In this document: piece after piece, positions 41,119 to 49,726 of the stretch
How the letters are laid out: each line of letters starts with the position of its first letter
Numbering within the stretch: the stretch's first letter is position 1
Assembly (NCBI RefSeq): GCF_016881005.1
Contig: NZ_JACOPV010000008.1
Coordinates: forward strand, 62,001 to 126,000
DNA length: 64,000 nucleotides
Direction of reading: 5' to 3'
From: Pseudomonas arcuscaelestis
Lineage (GTDB): Bacteria; Pseudomonadota; Gammaproteobacteria; Pseudomonadales; Pseudomonadaceae
Made by a program: the position numbers and the translations under genes
Notes under the pieces: model-generated
Database searches by the model: none
Seen by the model: only the letters and a program-made list of their open reading frames with translations
What the model was told of the DNA's origin: nothing

Positions 41119-41829
41119 GTGCAGTACGAACCTATGACGCTGAAAAAGCCCGCTGATGTGGGGCCGTACCATTTCTGGCGACGCGTATTGATTGCAATCA
41201 CCGCCGCGTCGGTATTCGTATTTGGCGGTCTAGCAGTGTTTTCCCTCGTTGGTCGAGAACATTGGAGTTCGCTCTGGAACATGGGATCGCACGGGCTTAT
41301 TGCACTGGCTCTGGTCTTACTGGTGGTTGTCCAGGCACGTTCCGTATCGGCCATTCGCGCTCTTGTCGGAAATGATGTGGTCAGGAGCCTGGCGGTCTTC
41401 GTCCCGCTGGTGCTGCTGGCCTATCTGGTCTGTGTGGGCCTAGAAGTAGGTCTGGGCTTTCCCCGCGAAGACTATATGGTGAATTTGTTCTCTGGGATGA
41501 GCCTTCCTGAGCAGATGCTGTGCATCGTCATGATCATCGTATTTCCGCCGATCTCAGAAGAACTGTTTTTCCGCCACTTTCTGTTACGAGTGTTCCCACT
41601 GAATCATCGGGTCTGGAAATGGGTAGCCGTGGCTGTTACTGCGGGACTGTTCATGATGATCCACAGCCAGTACAGCAATTGGCCCACATTGGTGTTGATG
41701 GGCGCCCTGGGGGTTCTATTTGCGCTGGCGCGGATCCGCACCGGTGGATTAGCGGTGCCCATTCTGATGCACAGCTCAGCCGCGGTCTTCGGTCTGTCGT
41801 TGAATTGGATTGTTGGCCAGTGGGCATAG
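41119..41829 (+). CDS. CPBP family intramembrane protease
   Basis: A 236-residue polytopic membrane protein with six or more helices and the CPBP/Rce1 signature: EELFFR at 147-152, His182 in FMMIHS and His218 in ILMHSS. Family members cleave near the membrane and in bacteria often process or confer immunity to peptides. The GTG at 41119 has AAGGA upstream. Followed after 14 bases by a small membrane protein, probably in one operon. Confidence 0.9.
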   Translation: MQYEPMTLKKPADVGPYHFWRRVLIAITAASVFVFGGLAVFSLVGREHWSSLWNMGSHGLIALALVLLVVVQARSVSAIRALVGNDVVRSLAVFVPLVLLAYLVCVGLEVGLGFPREDYMVNLFSGMSLPEQMLCIVMIIVFPPISEELFFRHFLLRVFPLNHRVWKWVAVAVTAGLFMMIHSQYSNWPTLVLMGALGVLFALARIRTGGLAVPILMHSSAAVFGLSLNWIVGQWA

Positions 41830-41843
41830 CATCAAGGGGCTAA

Positions 41844-42116
41844 ATGAGCACTTATTGCGGCTACAAGATTACAGACTGGGTTTTACTTGCACTGCTCTAC
41901 CTCGTGCCGGTGGTCATTTTGGCAATTGTGTTTAAGTTGCCCGGGATGCTGGAAAACTGGTTGTACCTAAACGCCTGTGTTGGTGTAGGGATCTGTGCGG
42001 GATTAGCTATTTACATTTTGGCAGCGACGACCGTGCGGGAAGCTGTGTTTGCCGGCTTGTGGTTCTCTGCCTTTCTCGCAACAGCCTGCTATCTGGGGCT
42101 GAATGGGGTCCTCTGA
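41844..42116 (+). CDS. Three-helix membrane protein
   Basis: A 90-residue protein with three membrane helices (about 11-31, 40-58, 64-86). Not recognised. It follows the CPBP gene closely and could be its partner or substrate. Confidence 0.7.
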   Translation: MSTYCGYKITDWVLLALLYLVPVVILAIVFKLPGMLENWLYLNACVGVGICAGLAIYILAATTVREAVFAGLWFSAFLATACYLGLNGVL

Positions 42117-42190
42117 CCGGGTCCTGAATCATCAGAACAGGGGCAATGATGTGGCATAGGCCCAGTGCGGCTAGGCCAGCACACACTCAC

Positions 42191-42208
42191 CCCCCGGTAC
42201 GCCGGGGG
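42191..42208. terminator. Hairpin between convergent genes
   Basis: CCCCCGG pairs with CCGGGGG around a four-base loop between the 41844 and 42224 genes. Confidence 0.55.
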
Positions 42209-42223
42209 TAATCCTCGCAAGCT

Positions 42224-42526
42224 TTATTCACGCATAGCCCGCTCTTGCTCAGCCACAATGACCGCTTGGGCCATAAGTCGAGTCGTTATGCTAGAGGCAC
42301 CTAGAGCCAGCACCCCCGCACCGACTATCGTCCAGAACGGCAGCCAAGTACCGGTACCGAACCAACGCGAAAATATGGAGGAGATCTCGACCAGGTTCAG
42401 CAGGTAAGTGATCAGTGCAATCAGGCTGACCAGGCTAGAGATGAGGGCTATGACACTGAAGATCCGAGCAGTAACAAAGCCGAGTTTGCTGGAAAACATA
42501 CTGGAAAGGGTCCTGGTGTCTGACAT
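42224..42526 (-). CDS. Two-helix membrane protein
   Basis: A 100-residue protein with two membrane helices (about 19-45 and 61-82) and a charged cytosolic tail. Not recognised. It follows the 42580 gene by 53 bases. Confidence 0.7.
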   Translation of the reverse strand: MSDTRTLSSMFSSKLGFVTARIFSVIALISSLVSLIALITYLLNLVEISSIFSRWFGTGTWLPFWTIVGAGVLALGASSITTRLMAQAVIVAEQERAMRE

Positions 42527-42579
42527 GAGAGATCAGCCATCGGCAGCCAGACTTCGCTTACTGCCGATAACCAGATGAT

Positions 42580-42957
42580 TCAGCGCGGGATCACTGCCTT
42601 GAGGTACTCGATTGCCGCTGCGACCGCCTTCATGGGATCTGAAACCACCCGCAGAATTCCGTTCACCTCAGTAGAGAAAAGCCTGGTTTCTTGAAGCGCG
42701 GCCTGTGGGCTGGCCTGAGAATACGATACGAGACGTTCTGCCCTTTGCCACCGCTCGTATATGACCTCGTCCGAGGTGGATGCAACATACGCGCGGACTA
42801 CTTCAGCTATCTGCATTCCGGAGGCGAAACAAGCGTTCACCCCAATCAGGATAGCTAGCTGCTGGTGTGGTGCTACCGCTTCCAGAACTGGAGCATCTCC
42901 GTGGCCGCCGCTCAGGGCTTCGCTTGGTAGTGGTTTTTCGATGGTGCTTTCAGTCAT
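42580..42957 (-). CDS. Hypothetical protein
   Basis: A 125-residue soluble protein, helical, with a Ser/Glu/Pro-rich N-terminus. Not recognised. ATG at 42957 has AAGG upstream; the ORF extends further but without another credible start. First gene of a pair with 42224. Confidence 0.68.
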   Translation of the reverse strand: MTESTIEKPLPSEALSGGHGDAPVLEAVAPHQQLAILIGVNACFASGMQIAEVVRAYVASTSDEVIYERWQRAERLVSYSQASPQAALQETRLFSTEVNGILRVVSDPMKAVAAAIEYLKAVIPR

Positions 42958-43078
42958 TGAATTTACCTTGTCGTTAGCGCCGGTTCGGGGCATAGGGTCC
43001 AAATGACATTCTGCCCCCCCGTCATCACAAGGTGGTAGCCAAAACCGGTCCTCCGAATTCATACAAGCCGCGCCGGGA

Positions 43079-43885
43079 TTAGAGCGGGCCGGCACGCAGC
43101 TCTACAAGCTTGGCTTCCACTTCAGTGGTCGACTTTCCATGGCTGGTGCGGTATTTGAGCTTGAGTTCGTACAGCTCGATCAGACCACTGTGTGTGCAAC
43201 GGTAGTAGGTGCCAGTATTGTCCTGGGAGGCTTCTTCCAGATGGCCAGCTTCCAGCAGTGTTTCAACGATCTCTTCAAGGTCGCTAAAGCGTGCAGATTC
43301 GTTTGGTGAGACATGCAGCCCCTTAGGCTCACTTGCGAACCAGAGCACCTTTTCAACGTCGAAGATTTTCCCCTTGCCACGACTATTGCCCTGGGTGGGT
43401 TGGGATGTTGATGGCTGCGGGGGCGACGCTCGCGATACCTCAGCGGGTGAAGCTGCAATTTTCTTGGCCGGCAGGCCCTGGTGTCTGGCCCATGCCGTCA
43501 CCTCATCATCGAGCCAGCCAGGTGCACGTAATTCAACGGCCAAGTCCGCCCAGTCCGCCGGCGTTGCCTTTTGGAGAAACACCGAAGCTGCGAAATGGGG
43601 AGGTATGTGAGGGGTCTGGAAATGCTCGTAGCAGTATTTTGCCAAGAACTGTTCCAAATCCTTGCCGCGGCTTGGAATCTCGAAATTGGCTACCAGGCAC
43701 CGGGCATGAGCAACCGCAACAGACATGAGCGCGCCCCAGAGGTCGGGGGCTTCGACCTGAGCGTCATGGCTCAATTGTGGTTGGGACGCAAGCCAGAGGG
43801 ACAGCGACCTATCCAAATACTGGCTTATGTTTCGGATCAGTCGAGGCTCTGCTGACCGAGGCTTTACCGGTACCTGCCCGGTCAT
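43079..43885 (-). CDS. Hypothetical protein with C-terminal winged-helix-like region
   Basis: A 268-residue protein. Residues 1-145 are helical; a Ser/Pro/Gln-rich linker (residues 150-172) follows; residues 175-265 look like a winged helix (FSDLEEIVETLLEAGHLEEA ... YYRCTHSGLIELYEL). Function unknown. Its ATG overlaps the stop of the 43882 gene by four bases, so the two are coupled. Confidence 0.72.
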   Translation of the reverse strand: MTGQVPVKPRSAEPRLIRNISQYLDRSLSLWLASQPQLSHDAQVEAPDLWGALMSVAVAHARCLVANFEIPSRGKDLEQFLAKYCYEHFQTPHIPPHFAASVFLQKATPADWADLAVELRAPGWLDDEVTAWARHQGLPAKKIAASPAEVSRASPPQPSTSQPTQGNSRGKGKIFDVEKVLWFASEPKGLHVSPNESARFSDLEEIVETLLEAGHLEEASQDNTGTYYRCTHSGLIELYELKLKYRTSHGKSTTEVEAKLVELRAGPL

Positions 43886-44661
43886 GCTGAGTCACCAGTG
43901 ACGGCGCCACCTTGCACCTTGAGCTTCCCTTTCTCAGTGATGTGCGCCAACCCGTTCCCGATCACCTCGAACAACCCGAGCTTGTAGCCTTCTGCGATAG
44001 CGGTGGCCATCAGCGACGGAACCGTGTACTCGATCATGCCAGTGGAGGTGCGAGCGGCCCTGGCTAGAGCTTCTGGTAGGTAGCTGGCTGGCTTGGCGTC
44101 GGGGTCGGACTCAAAGTCAAATTTCACCTCAGAGAGCAACACTCGGCCAGTGATTTCTCCAGCCTGATTCATACGGATGAAGGCGTCCCCTGCGAGCTGC
44201 AGCAAATCGCCTTCGCCAATAGCCAGCTCCCAGGCACCGCCATCGATCTGGTTGAAGCCATAGTAGGACGGCGACATTGTGAAACGGCCGCACTCCGACA
44301 GTGTGGGGTCTTGGATGTCGTCGCCTTCAAAGGTGAACCTCAGCGCATCGACATTGAAGCTGGTGATGGTGCTGCCGGTGATGTCGAGCAGTAGGGGGAA
44401 GCTTGCAGAGCTAGTGGTGAACTCCGAAGAGGCGTGTGCGCTCCAGCAGCCGCGCTCGCAGTCCCAGTGCTCCTCCGTGAGTTGTAGTGAGTTCCCGATG
44501 TTGATCGCGCCGCCATTATTCAATGCTAAGTGAAGCTCGCCGGCACGCACCAGGACGACAGTATAGGAGGTGAAACTCAAGGCCTTGTCAGCCTTGCCGT
44601 CCAAAATGGTGTGATATGCCTGTGTTACGGCCTGAAACGACAGATTGCATGAGTTGAGCAT
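43882..44661 (-). CDS. Hypothetical protein, class I unit
   Basis: A 259-residue soluble acidic protein with a strand-rich core and helical C-terminus, four cysteines near the N-terminal third. It shares a PSYYGF turn with the 27223 protein. Family not recognised. First gene of a two-gene class I unit. Confidence 0.75.
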   Translation of the reverse strand: MLNSCNLSFQAVTQAYHTILDGKADKALSFTSYTVVLVRAGELHLALNNGGAINIGNSLQLTEEHWDCERGCWSAHASSEFTTSSASFPLLLDITGSTITSFNVDALRFTFEGDDIQDPTLSECGRFTMSPSYYGFNQIDGGAWELAIGEGDLLQLAGDAFIRMNQAGEITGRVLLSEVKFDFESDPDAKPASYLPEALARAARTSTGMIEYTVPSLMATAIAEGYKLGLFEVIGNGLAHITEKGKLKVQGGAVTGDSA

Positions 44662-44695
44662 GGAGTGGTGTCCGGGTATTCAGTTAGATGGAGCC

Positions 44696-44724
44696 ATCAT
44701 CGCCTCACTTGCGGCGTGCCAGAA
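44696..44724 (-). promoter_or_regulatory. Class I promoter-like element
   Basis: TTCTGGCAC at 44716-44724 (complement), 14 bases, GATGAT, then GGCTCCATCTAAC with the full dyad. Confidence 0.8.
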
Positions 44725-44751
44725 CCGGATGAGCCACTTTGCCAGGCCTCG

Positions 44752-45036
44752 TCACAATGGGGCTGGGTTGCTTGCAAGCGCTGTTGCCTCACGTACCTTG
44801 CAGCCGGTGAAGAAGGTGCTGAACAGGAAAAAGAACGAAAGTAGCCCGTACCGGGTCAGCTGCGCGCCTGGCGAAAGATCTGCTGTTGAAACGCCGAGCG
44901 CCAGCGCGTCCTCAAATTGTGCCCCAGAGGTGATGAGCGATACGAATGCCCAGGTGAAGAGCAGAATGCCCAGTAGCGGGATGAGAATTCGGGCTCCATT
45001 CCACAGGTCCCGAGCGAACTGTATAACGGCATACAT
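44752..45036 (-). CDS. Two-helix membrane protein, class II unit
   Basis: A 94-residue protein with helices at about 15-38 and 62-80. Not recognised. ATG at 45036 (AGGA ten bases upstream) is preferred to the TTG two codons earlier. A class II element ends 60 bases before the start. Confidence 0.7.
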   Translation of the reverse strand: MYAVIQFARDLWNGARILIPLLGILLFTWAFVSLITSGAQFEDALALGVSTADLSPGAQLTRYGLLSFFFLFSTFFTGCKVREATALASNPAPL

Positions 45037-45095
45037 CTTCAATTGAATCCTGATCTGTGGGTGCGAGGGTTAGGCTACAGCCGTGTGACCCCTCG

Positions 45096-45121
45096 CGCAC
45101 CCCAGAACAGGTTGTCGAATG
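45096..45121 (-). promoter_or_regulatory. Class II element
   Basis: On the minus strand CATTCGACAACC runs into TGTTCTGGGGTGCG, close to the 19032 archetype, ahead of a membrane protein. Confidence 0.55.
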
Positions 45122-45130
45122 TTGATGCCA

Positions 45131-45505
45131 TTAAGCGGATTGCGGATAGTTGAGGTGGAGTCGACGGGCGTAGGTGCCATCGACCTCCTTATCGACGCCG
45201 GCAACGTACTTGGCTACTGCTTCGGCAAGACCCGCATCAGCCATCTCAGGGTTCACCATAAGGGAGTTGGTACTCAAGGCATTGCGGCCTTCGCTTTGAT
45301 AATTACCAACCACCATTAGGGACGTGGACCATGGCTCCAGGGAGATAGTCGCGGTCTTAACGCCTACAGCCGTCTGGTAATCCTTCTGCGCGATCTGACA
45401 GCTCACTTCCATGTCGCGGGGCGAAGCGACTGTCCAGCCCGCAGTGGAGAGGGTGGCGGCAATACGAGCTTTGGTTGCAAGATAGTCGGGCGTGAAAGTG
45501 GTCAT
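45131..45505 (-). CDS. Hypothetical protein, class I unit
   Basis: A 124-residue soluble protein; helix, then strands, then a long C-terminal helix. Not recognised. ATG at 45505 follows CAGG. The class I element is about 50 bases upstream. Confidence 0.72.
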   Translation of the reverse strand: MTTFTPDYLATKARIAATLSTAGWTVASPRDMEVSCQIAQKDYQTAVGVKTATISLEPWSTSLMVVGNYQSEGRNALSTNSLMVNPEMADAGLAEAVAKYVAGVDKEVDGTYARRLHLNYPQSA

Positions 45506-45548
45506 GGTGAGGGCCTGCGCAAAGGAGATGAGTGGTTTCGATGGGGTT

Positions 45549-45577
45549 ATGATCAGGTTGATCCACCTGTGCCAGAA
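45549..45577 (-). promoter_or_regulatory. Class I promoter-like element
   Basis: TTCTGGCAC at 45569-45577 (complement), 14 bases, GATCAT, then AACCCCATCGAAAC. Confidence 0.75.
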
Positions 45578-45680
45578 CCCCTCGACACCTTGTTTTGATC
45601 TCCCTTCTAGAGCGTCAGGTGGGTGATGCACCTTATTTCGGCTGTCTAGGACGCCAAAAGTGGCTTATGGACACAAAAAA

Positions 45681-45881
45681 TCAGAACCGGGCCTCAACCC
45701 AAGCCTTGGTTTTTTCATTACCGAACTGACAAGCCAACGCAGCAACCAGCGACACCGTGATAATCAGGGCGAGTACAGGCCACAAATAATCACCGGCCCC
45801 ATCAGTTGGAAGGAACAGCGCGATGAGTAGGCCCGGGAGGCAGGCCAAGGCCATCATGTAGCCTCGTGTTGTGGTATTCAT
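45681..45881 (-). CDS. Small two-helix membrane protein, class II unit
   Basis: A 66-residue protein with two membrane helices (about 8-25 and 34-54). Not recognised. AGGAG lies upstream of the ATG at 45881. Class II element about 69 bases upstream. Confidence 0.7.
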   Translation of the reverse strand: MNTTTRGYMMALACLPGLLIALFLPTDGAGDYLWPVLALIITVSLVAALACQFGNEKTKAWVEARF

Positions 45882-45949
45882 TGTTGCACGCTCCTGAGCG
45901 GTCAAGAATCTTTTGACTGAGTTGTTAGTCTACTAACCCGATAGCGCGA

Positions 45950-45975
45950 CACAAGCCAAAACCAGAGCTTGGATT
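45950..45975 (-). promoter_or_regulatory. Class II element
   Basis: On the minus strand AATCCAAGCTC runs into TGGTTTTGGCTTGTG, ahead of the small membrane protein at 45881. Confidence 0.55.
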
Positions 45976-46013
45976 TCAAGCATGTTTCTCTACCGTTGTA
46001 TTTCACAAACCCT

Positions 46014-46295
46014 TTAGGCTAGGTTTTCAGCCCATCCCGGCATAGCCTCGGTACCCGTCAGGCCGTAGTCGGCAGGGTCGTCGAACACTTCGCAGTTGGC
46101 ATTGAGAATAGAATCCTCGAGGTCCTTCATCTCAGCCGGATGGGCCTCTGAATAGCTGGTACTCATGCTGCGGATACGCTGAACCTGGGCGAACACCAGC
46201 TTTTTCGTTTCGGCGTCGACCACTATGCGGGTCATGCGCTCATGTTCCTCACCGTCAAAGATGTGGCTCCAGTTCCCGCTCAGGTACTTAGGCAT
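46014..46295 (-). CDS. Hypothetical acidic protein
   Basis: A 93-residue soluble acidic protein, strand then helix. Not recognised. AAGGA precedes the ATG. It follows the 46357 gene by 61 bases with a hairpin between, so co-transcription is uncertain. Confidence 0.7.
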   Translation of the reverse strand: MPKYLSGNWSHIFDGEEHERMTRIVVDAETKKLVFAQVQRIRSMSTSYSEAHPAEMKDLEDSILNANCEVFDDPADYGLTGTEAMPGWAENLA

Positions 46296-46331
46296 TGTTC
46301 AGAATCCTTGAATTGTCGCAGTTGGGGTGGC

Positions 46332-46349
46332 GGCGGGCTTGCACCCGCC
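46332..46349 (-). terminator. Terminator-like hairpin
   Basis: GGCGGG pairs with CCCGCC around a six-base loop just past the stop of the 46357 gene; no T run. Confidence 0.4.
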
Positions 46350-46356
46350 AGATCGG

Positions 46357-46857
46357 TTAAGCACGCATGCGGGGCCAGGCGGCCTCAGGTTTGAACTGGG
46401 GTACTTCAAACGTGACAGGACTGTCGAGGCTAAGGTCCGGGACCTCAACGTCTAGCCAGACTGCGCCGACTAACCACTCGGCAAAGGCTTCCACGCTTTG
46501 GCCGCTGCGTTCATGCAGCACTTTCAACATCCCCCCGAGCGTAATAGCTGTGGCCCAGGAGCCGTCTTCGCTGTGGTCAAGATCGTAGGATTCAAGGAAC
46601 TGCTCCTCGTCGGCCAGGACCTTGTCCATGTGATCACGGAGACTCCAGGCCATGATCCCTTCCCGCCACCCTTTGCGCAGCGTCAGGGCACTTTCCAGGT
46701 GGGTTGTCAGGGTGTAGCAGCTCGGCGCGTTATGGTCAGTCCCGTCGGTGAAGCACCAGTAGACCGGCCCAAGGGTAGGATGGCTGGCGCTGACTACGAC
46801 AGAGGTCATTACGCATTGGGCGACAACTGATAATGCTGGGGCTTTGACTCGGTTCAT
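46357..46857 (-). CDS. Hypothetical protein, class I unit
   Basis: A 166-residue soluble protein, strand-rich start, long helical middle, acidic end. Not recognised. GAGG precedes the ATG at 46857. Confidence 0.74.
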   Translation of the reverse strand: MNRVKAPALSVVAQCVMTSVVVSASHPTLGPVYWCFTDGTDHNAPSCYTLTTHLESALTLRKGWREGIMAWSLRDHMDKVLADEEQFLESYDLDHSEDGSWATAITLGGMLKVLHERSGQSVEAFAEWLVGAVWLDVEVPDLSLDSPVTFEVPQFKPEAAWPRMRA

Positions 46858-46885
46858 GGCTGACACCTCAAGATTTGATGTGGCC

Positions 46886-46914
46886 ATGTTGTGGTTGCTT
46901 TCTGTGTGCCAGAA
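46886..46914 (-). promoter_or_regulatory. Class I promoter-like element
   Basis: TTCTGGCAC at 46906-46914 (complement), 14 bases, CAACAT, then GGCCACATCAAATC. Confidence 0.75.
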
Positions 46915-46987
46915 CCCCCTAGGGAGTATTTTTGACTCTAATCTGGGCCCTATTTCATTCGCTCAAGTGGAGAATGAATCGGGAATA

Positions 46988-47026
46988 AAAAAGGCGGGCA
47001 CCGCCATAATGGGGGCCCGCCTTTTA
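46988..47026. terminator. Strong bidirectional terminator
   Basis: AAAAGGCGGGC pairs with GCCCGCCTTTT; six T on the minus strand. It terminates the 47037 gene and isolates the next unit. Confidence 0.85.
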
Positions 47027-47036
47027 AGTGACGTGC

Positions 47037-47234
47037 TCAGTCAGCGGCTTCGGACGCTTTGAGTATCACGTCTGCGGTTTCACGTGCAGTCATGCCTTTG
47101 CCCCAGGGCTGTATCAGGAAGAAGTCCTGGGCCTCAACCATGCCTGCAGCATCGGAGTACGATATTTCAAGGTCATCGGCGATCAGTTGGGTGATTTCTG
47201 TTTCCCAGGCGGTGTAGTTTTTTCCGGTGTGCAT
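47037..47234 (-). CDS. Small acidic protein, class I unit
   Basis: A 65-residue soluble protein, helical, not recognised. AGGGA precedes the ATG. Complete unit: class I element, gene, strong terminator. Confidence 0.72.
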   Translation of the reverse strand: MHTGKNYTAWETEITQLIADDLEISYSDAAGMVEAQDFFLIQPWGKGMTARETADVILKASEAAD

Positions 47235-47267
47235 GGCTCAATCCCTGTTTACGTTTTGGATGAGGCC

Positions 47268-47296
47268 ATCATCAAGGAAAGGTCGGCGTGCCAGAA
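47268..47296 (-). promoter_or_regulatory. Class I promoter-like element
   Basis: TTCTGGCAC at 47288-47296 (complement), 14 bases, GATGAT, then GGCCTCATCCAAAAC. Confidence 0.8.
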
Positions 47297-47308
47297 GCGT
47301 CTCTGTTG

Positions 47309-47785
47309 CTACTGCTGGGACGGATTGCAATGCGCAAGCATGTCTCCTGCCAGGGTGAAGACATCCTGACCATCGGTGACCGCTTCAGTGTGATGAAGTC
47401 TCAAGTACTTCTGGAGGCGCTTCTGTTCGATTTCATTGAGTGACGTGCCCGGCACGTGCGGCCCTATGAAGCGCAGCCAAGCTTGCGGGTCCTCTGAAGG
47501 TATGTGACTCATAGCGATGGGCCGCAGCTCCATCTTCACTCCTGCGACAGTTGTGATCAGGACAGGGTCAACGGTATGGCGCTTGACCATGATGTCGTAG
47601 GAGGGAGATCCGCTCATTTCGGTGAAATGGAGCTGACGGTCTTTGAGGGTCATCATCAACTGGTTGCCATTCTGATCAACGATTTTGATTGCCTGGCCCA
47701 GCTCGAGCATCACTTCGGCGCGGCGGTTTCCAGAGACGATTTCAATCCCGTGGGCTTGAAGCAGAAGGCTAATGTTTACAGACAT
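47309..47785 (-). CDS. Hypothetical protein, class I unit
   Basis: A 158-residue soluble strand-rich protein with a helical basic segment (IEQKRLQKYLRLHH) near the C-terminus. Not recognised. TAGGGG precedes the ATG at 47785. Confidence 0.74.
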   Translation of the reverse strand: MSVNISLLLQAHGIEIVSGNRRAEVMLELGQAIKIVDQNGNQLMMTLKDRQLHFTEMSGSPSYDIMVKRHTVDPVLITTVAGVKMELRPIAMSHIPSEDPQAWLRFIGPHVPGTSLNEIEQKRLQKYLRLHHTEAVTDGQDVFTLAGDMLAHCNPSQQ

Positions 47786-47813
47786 GGTGACCCCTAGATG
47801 GTTAATGAGGCTC

Positions 47814-47841
47814 AGAATATCAGGTAGCGAACGTGCCAGAA
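47814..47841 (-). promoter_or_regulatory. Class I promoter-like element
   Basis: TTCTGGCAC at 47833-47841 (complement), 13 bases, TATTCT, then GAGCCTCATTAACC. One of two copies with a spacing other than 14. Confidence 0.7.
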
Positions 47842-47969
47842 GCACCTGTGAATCCAGTGAACTTCTGAATGGCCGAATCTCTGCAGGGGATTTGATTTTG
47901 TTGTCTGCCCCTTCAAACTCTCAATTTGAGTTCAAGCTCCCGTCCTCCGCTCTTCTAAGGATTCATTGA

Positions 47970-48968
47970 ATGCCAGCGTTATATCGACTGCTCGCTGTGG
48001 TTGCGTTCACCATGCTTGCAGGCTGCCAGACTGCACTTAAGCAGGATTACCGCACGGCTTGTCCACGCACTGAAGTCCCGCCGACATGCATCTTCGACTT
48101 GAATCGTCCAGGCTGCGGGCCGATCGGCCAGAAGGTCGATGCATGCGCCCGCTTCCTGGACAGAGTGATCGTCTCCCAGGCTGATCAAAATGCCCGAGCT
48201 ATGGGGTTTCCATCCGCGAGTTACCAGAACCCGGCCGCGCCCAAGATCCAAATAGGAACGCGGGATGGGGCTGGCTCCGGGGTGGGCGTCTACGTTGATT
48301 CCTCCAGCTTGGATCTGTACTTGAGGTCACTTGAGGAAGTGAGGGGCCTTTTTGCTTCCAAATCCGAGCAGTACGACGCGGCCGCAAAGAAATACCTGGA
48401 GCAAGTCGCTCAGGGGAGATCGGATAGCTTGAAGGCCCTGGAGGAAGCAAGTGCTGGCATCGAGGGGATGAAAGGGCCCCTTGAACAAGCTGCGGCCGCG
48501 GGTGCCCAGATCTCTGGTTTCTATGGGACCGTGTCGAGGTTTGATTACCAGTACGAAGTGAGAAAGCTCAGCAACTCGTTGGATTTATATAACGACGTAC
48601 TGCGCGCCGGTGGACGCCTGGCTATCAGCCGCTACCAGGAGGCCTATCCCTACGCTGCGAAGGTTCGAGCAGACAGGGCAGTTGCAAGCTACAAAGCGAT
48701 GGCAAGGGAGGTGGAACTGAACTGGCCTTTCAAACTGAACCAGGTCAAAGACCGAGGAAAAATCTTGGCGAAAGGCAATGCGTATAAGAAGGATCGGGAG
48801 GCCGCCGAAGCACATGACCGGGAGTCCAGCCAGTCCCCATCAGGGACACGCCAAACGAATGGCTACAGCGGCGGGGGATGCTCATGCAGTGGAGGAAACG
48901 TTTGCTACGGGCCACGGGGTGGCCGCTACTGCATCACCTCAGGCGGCCACAAGCGGTATGGCATCTGA
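47970..48968 (+). CDS. Lipoprotein with C-terminal basic adaptor-like motif
   Basis: A 332-residue protein with a lipoprotein signal peptide (lipobox LAGC, Cys19). The mature part is mostly helical (residues 110-270). After a Gly/Ser linker, the last 28 residues contain four Cys and GPRGGRYCITSGG-x-KRY, the pattern of the PBCV-type basic adaptor domain, whose role is unknown. The protein should be attached to the outer or inner membrane facing the periplasm. Confidence 0.82.
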   Translation: MPALYRLLAVVAFTMLAGCQTALKQDYRTACPRTEVPPTCIFDLNRPGCGPIGQKVDACARFLDRVIVSQADQNARAMGFPSASYQNPAAPKIQIGTRDGAGSGVGVYVDSSSLDLYLRSLEEVRGLFASKSEQYDAAAKKYLEQVAQGRSDSLKALEEASAGIEGMKGPLEQAAAAGAQISGFYGTVSRFDYQYEVRKLSNSLDLYNDVLRAGGRLAISRYQEAYPYAAKVRADRAVASYKAMAREVELNWPFKLNQVKDRGKILAKGNAYKKDREAAEAHDRESSQSPSGTRQTNGYSGGGCSCSGGNVCYGPRGGRYCITSGGHKRYGI

Positions 48969-49202
48969 CTAAGTCGAGGATGCTAGCGAAGATGACGCGA
49001 GTGCCTGGATCGACATTTTCCACTGTAGCGCCGTCATGATTGAGATTTCGGCATCATCAGAATCTCGGTACACACCAATCAGATATTCTTCCCAGCCGTC
49101 CTGGTCGGGTAGGTAACAACCGTCCTCCGAAGTGATCAGCATGTAGTAGTCACCGATTTGCTTTCTTAACGCCATGCAGCCGCCGCCGGTATGAACGACC
49201 AC
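48969..49202 (-). CDS. Small YMLIT-domain protein
   Basis: A 77-residue protein of which residues 13-60 (YYMLITSEDGCYLPDQDGWEE, in part, then IGVYRDSDD) match the C-terminal half of the 27223 protein. GTG at 49202 is taken; ATG at 49175 with GGCGG upstream is an alternative and would give 68 residues. Convergent with the lipoprotein gene. Confidence 0.65.
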   Translation of the reverse strand: MVVHTGGGCMALRKQIGDYYMLITSEDGCYLPDQDGWEEYLIGVYRDSDDAEISIMTALQWKMSIQALASSSLASST

Positions 49203-49279
49203 AAACCCGAAATGGGCAGGGTCCGCCGGTAGGCCAGCACCTCCCAGGATCGGTTGGTTTGCGGGTAAATTGGATGATT

Positions 49280-49306
49280 GAATTTCGGCACTATGGTTTG
49301 AATAGC
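49280..49306 (+). promoter_or_regulatory. Weak class II-like element
   Basis: GAATTTCGGCAC followed by TATGGTTTGAATAGC, 79 bases before a membrane protein start. Resembles class II in outline only. Confidence 0.35.
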
Positions 49307-49384
49307 CTTCAATGATGCCGGACGTTAGGCTACTTGGGCTGGCTACGAATCCCGTTGCCGAACAACCAATTCCTGAGGAGGGTT

Positions 49385-49708
49385 ATGAAGGAAGTGAATA
49401 GGACATTTTTTGGTGTATTGCTGCTGCTCGCGTCAGCAATGACGGGTACCGCCGGTTACATGGCGATCATGCGAACCAACCAAATGGTAGTTGATACAGT
49501 CATTGCTGGATCACCGAATGCGACTCAAATGGCAGCTGCTTGGCCTGACATCGCTTTCGGACTCGTCTTGTCGACTTGCACGGGCACTGTCCTACTGGCC
49601 CTCGGTGGGATTTTAGCCTTGCGCAGCCAGCTGGTCTGGCTGGTACCTGCAAAGCCGGATAGAGCGAGCTCTGAAACGAACCGGCGAGTCGCGAAAAGTC
49701 CTCTGTAG
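49385..49708 (+). CDS. Two-helix membrane protein
   Basis: A 107-residue protein with helices at about 8-29 and 54-80. Not recognised. GAGGAGG precedes the ATG at 49385. Confidence 0.72.
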   Translation: MKEVNRTFFGVLLLLASAMTGTAGYMAIMRTNQMVVDTVIAGSPNATQMAAAWPDIAFGLVLSTCTGTVLLALGGILALRSQLVWLVPAKPDRASSETNRRVAKSPL

Positions 49709-49726
49709 GGTCGCAAGCGCTGCGTT

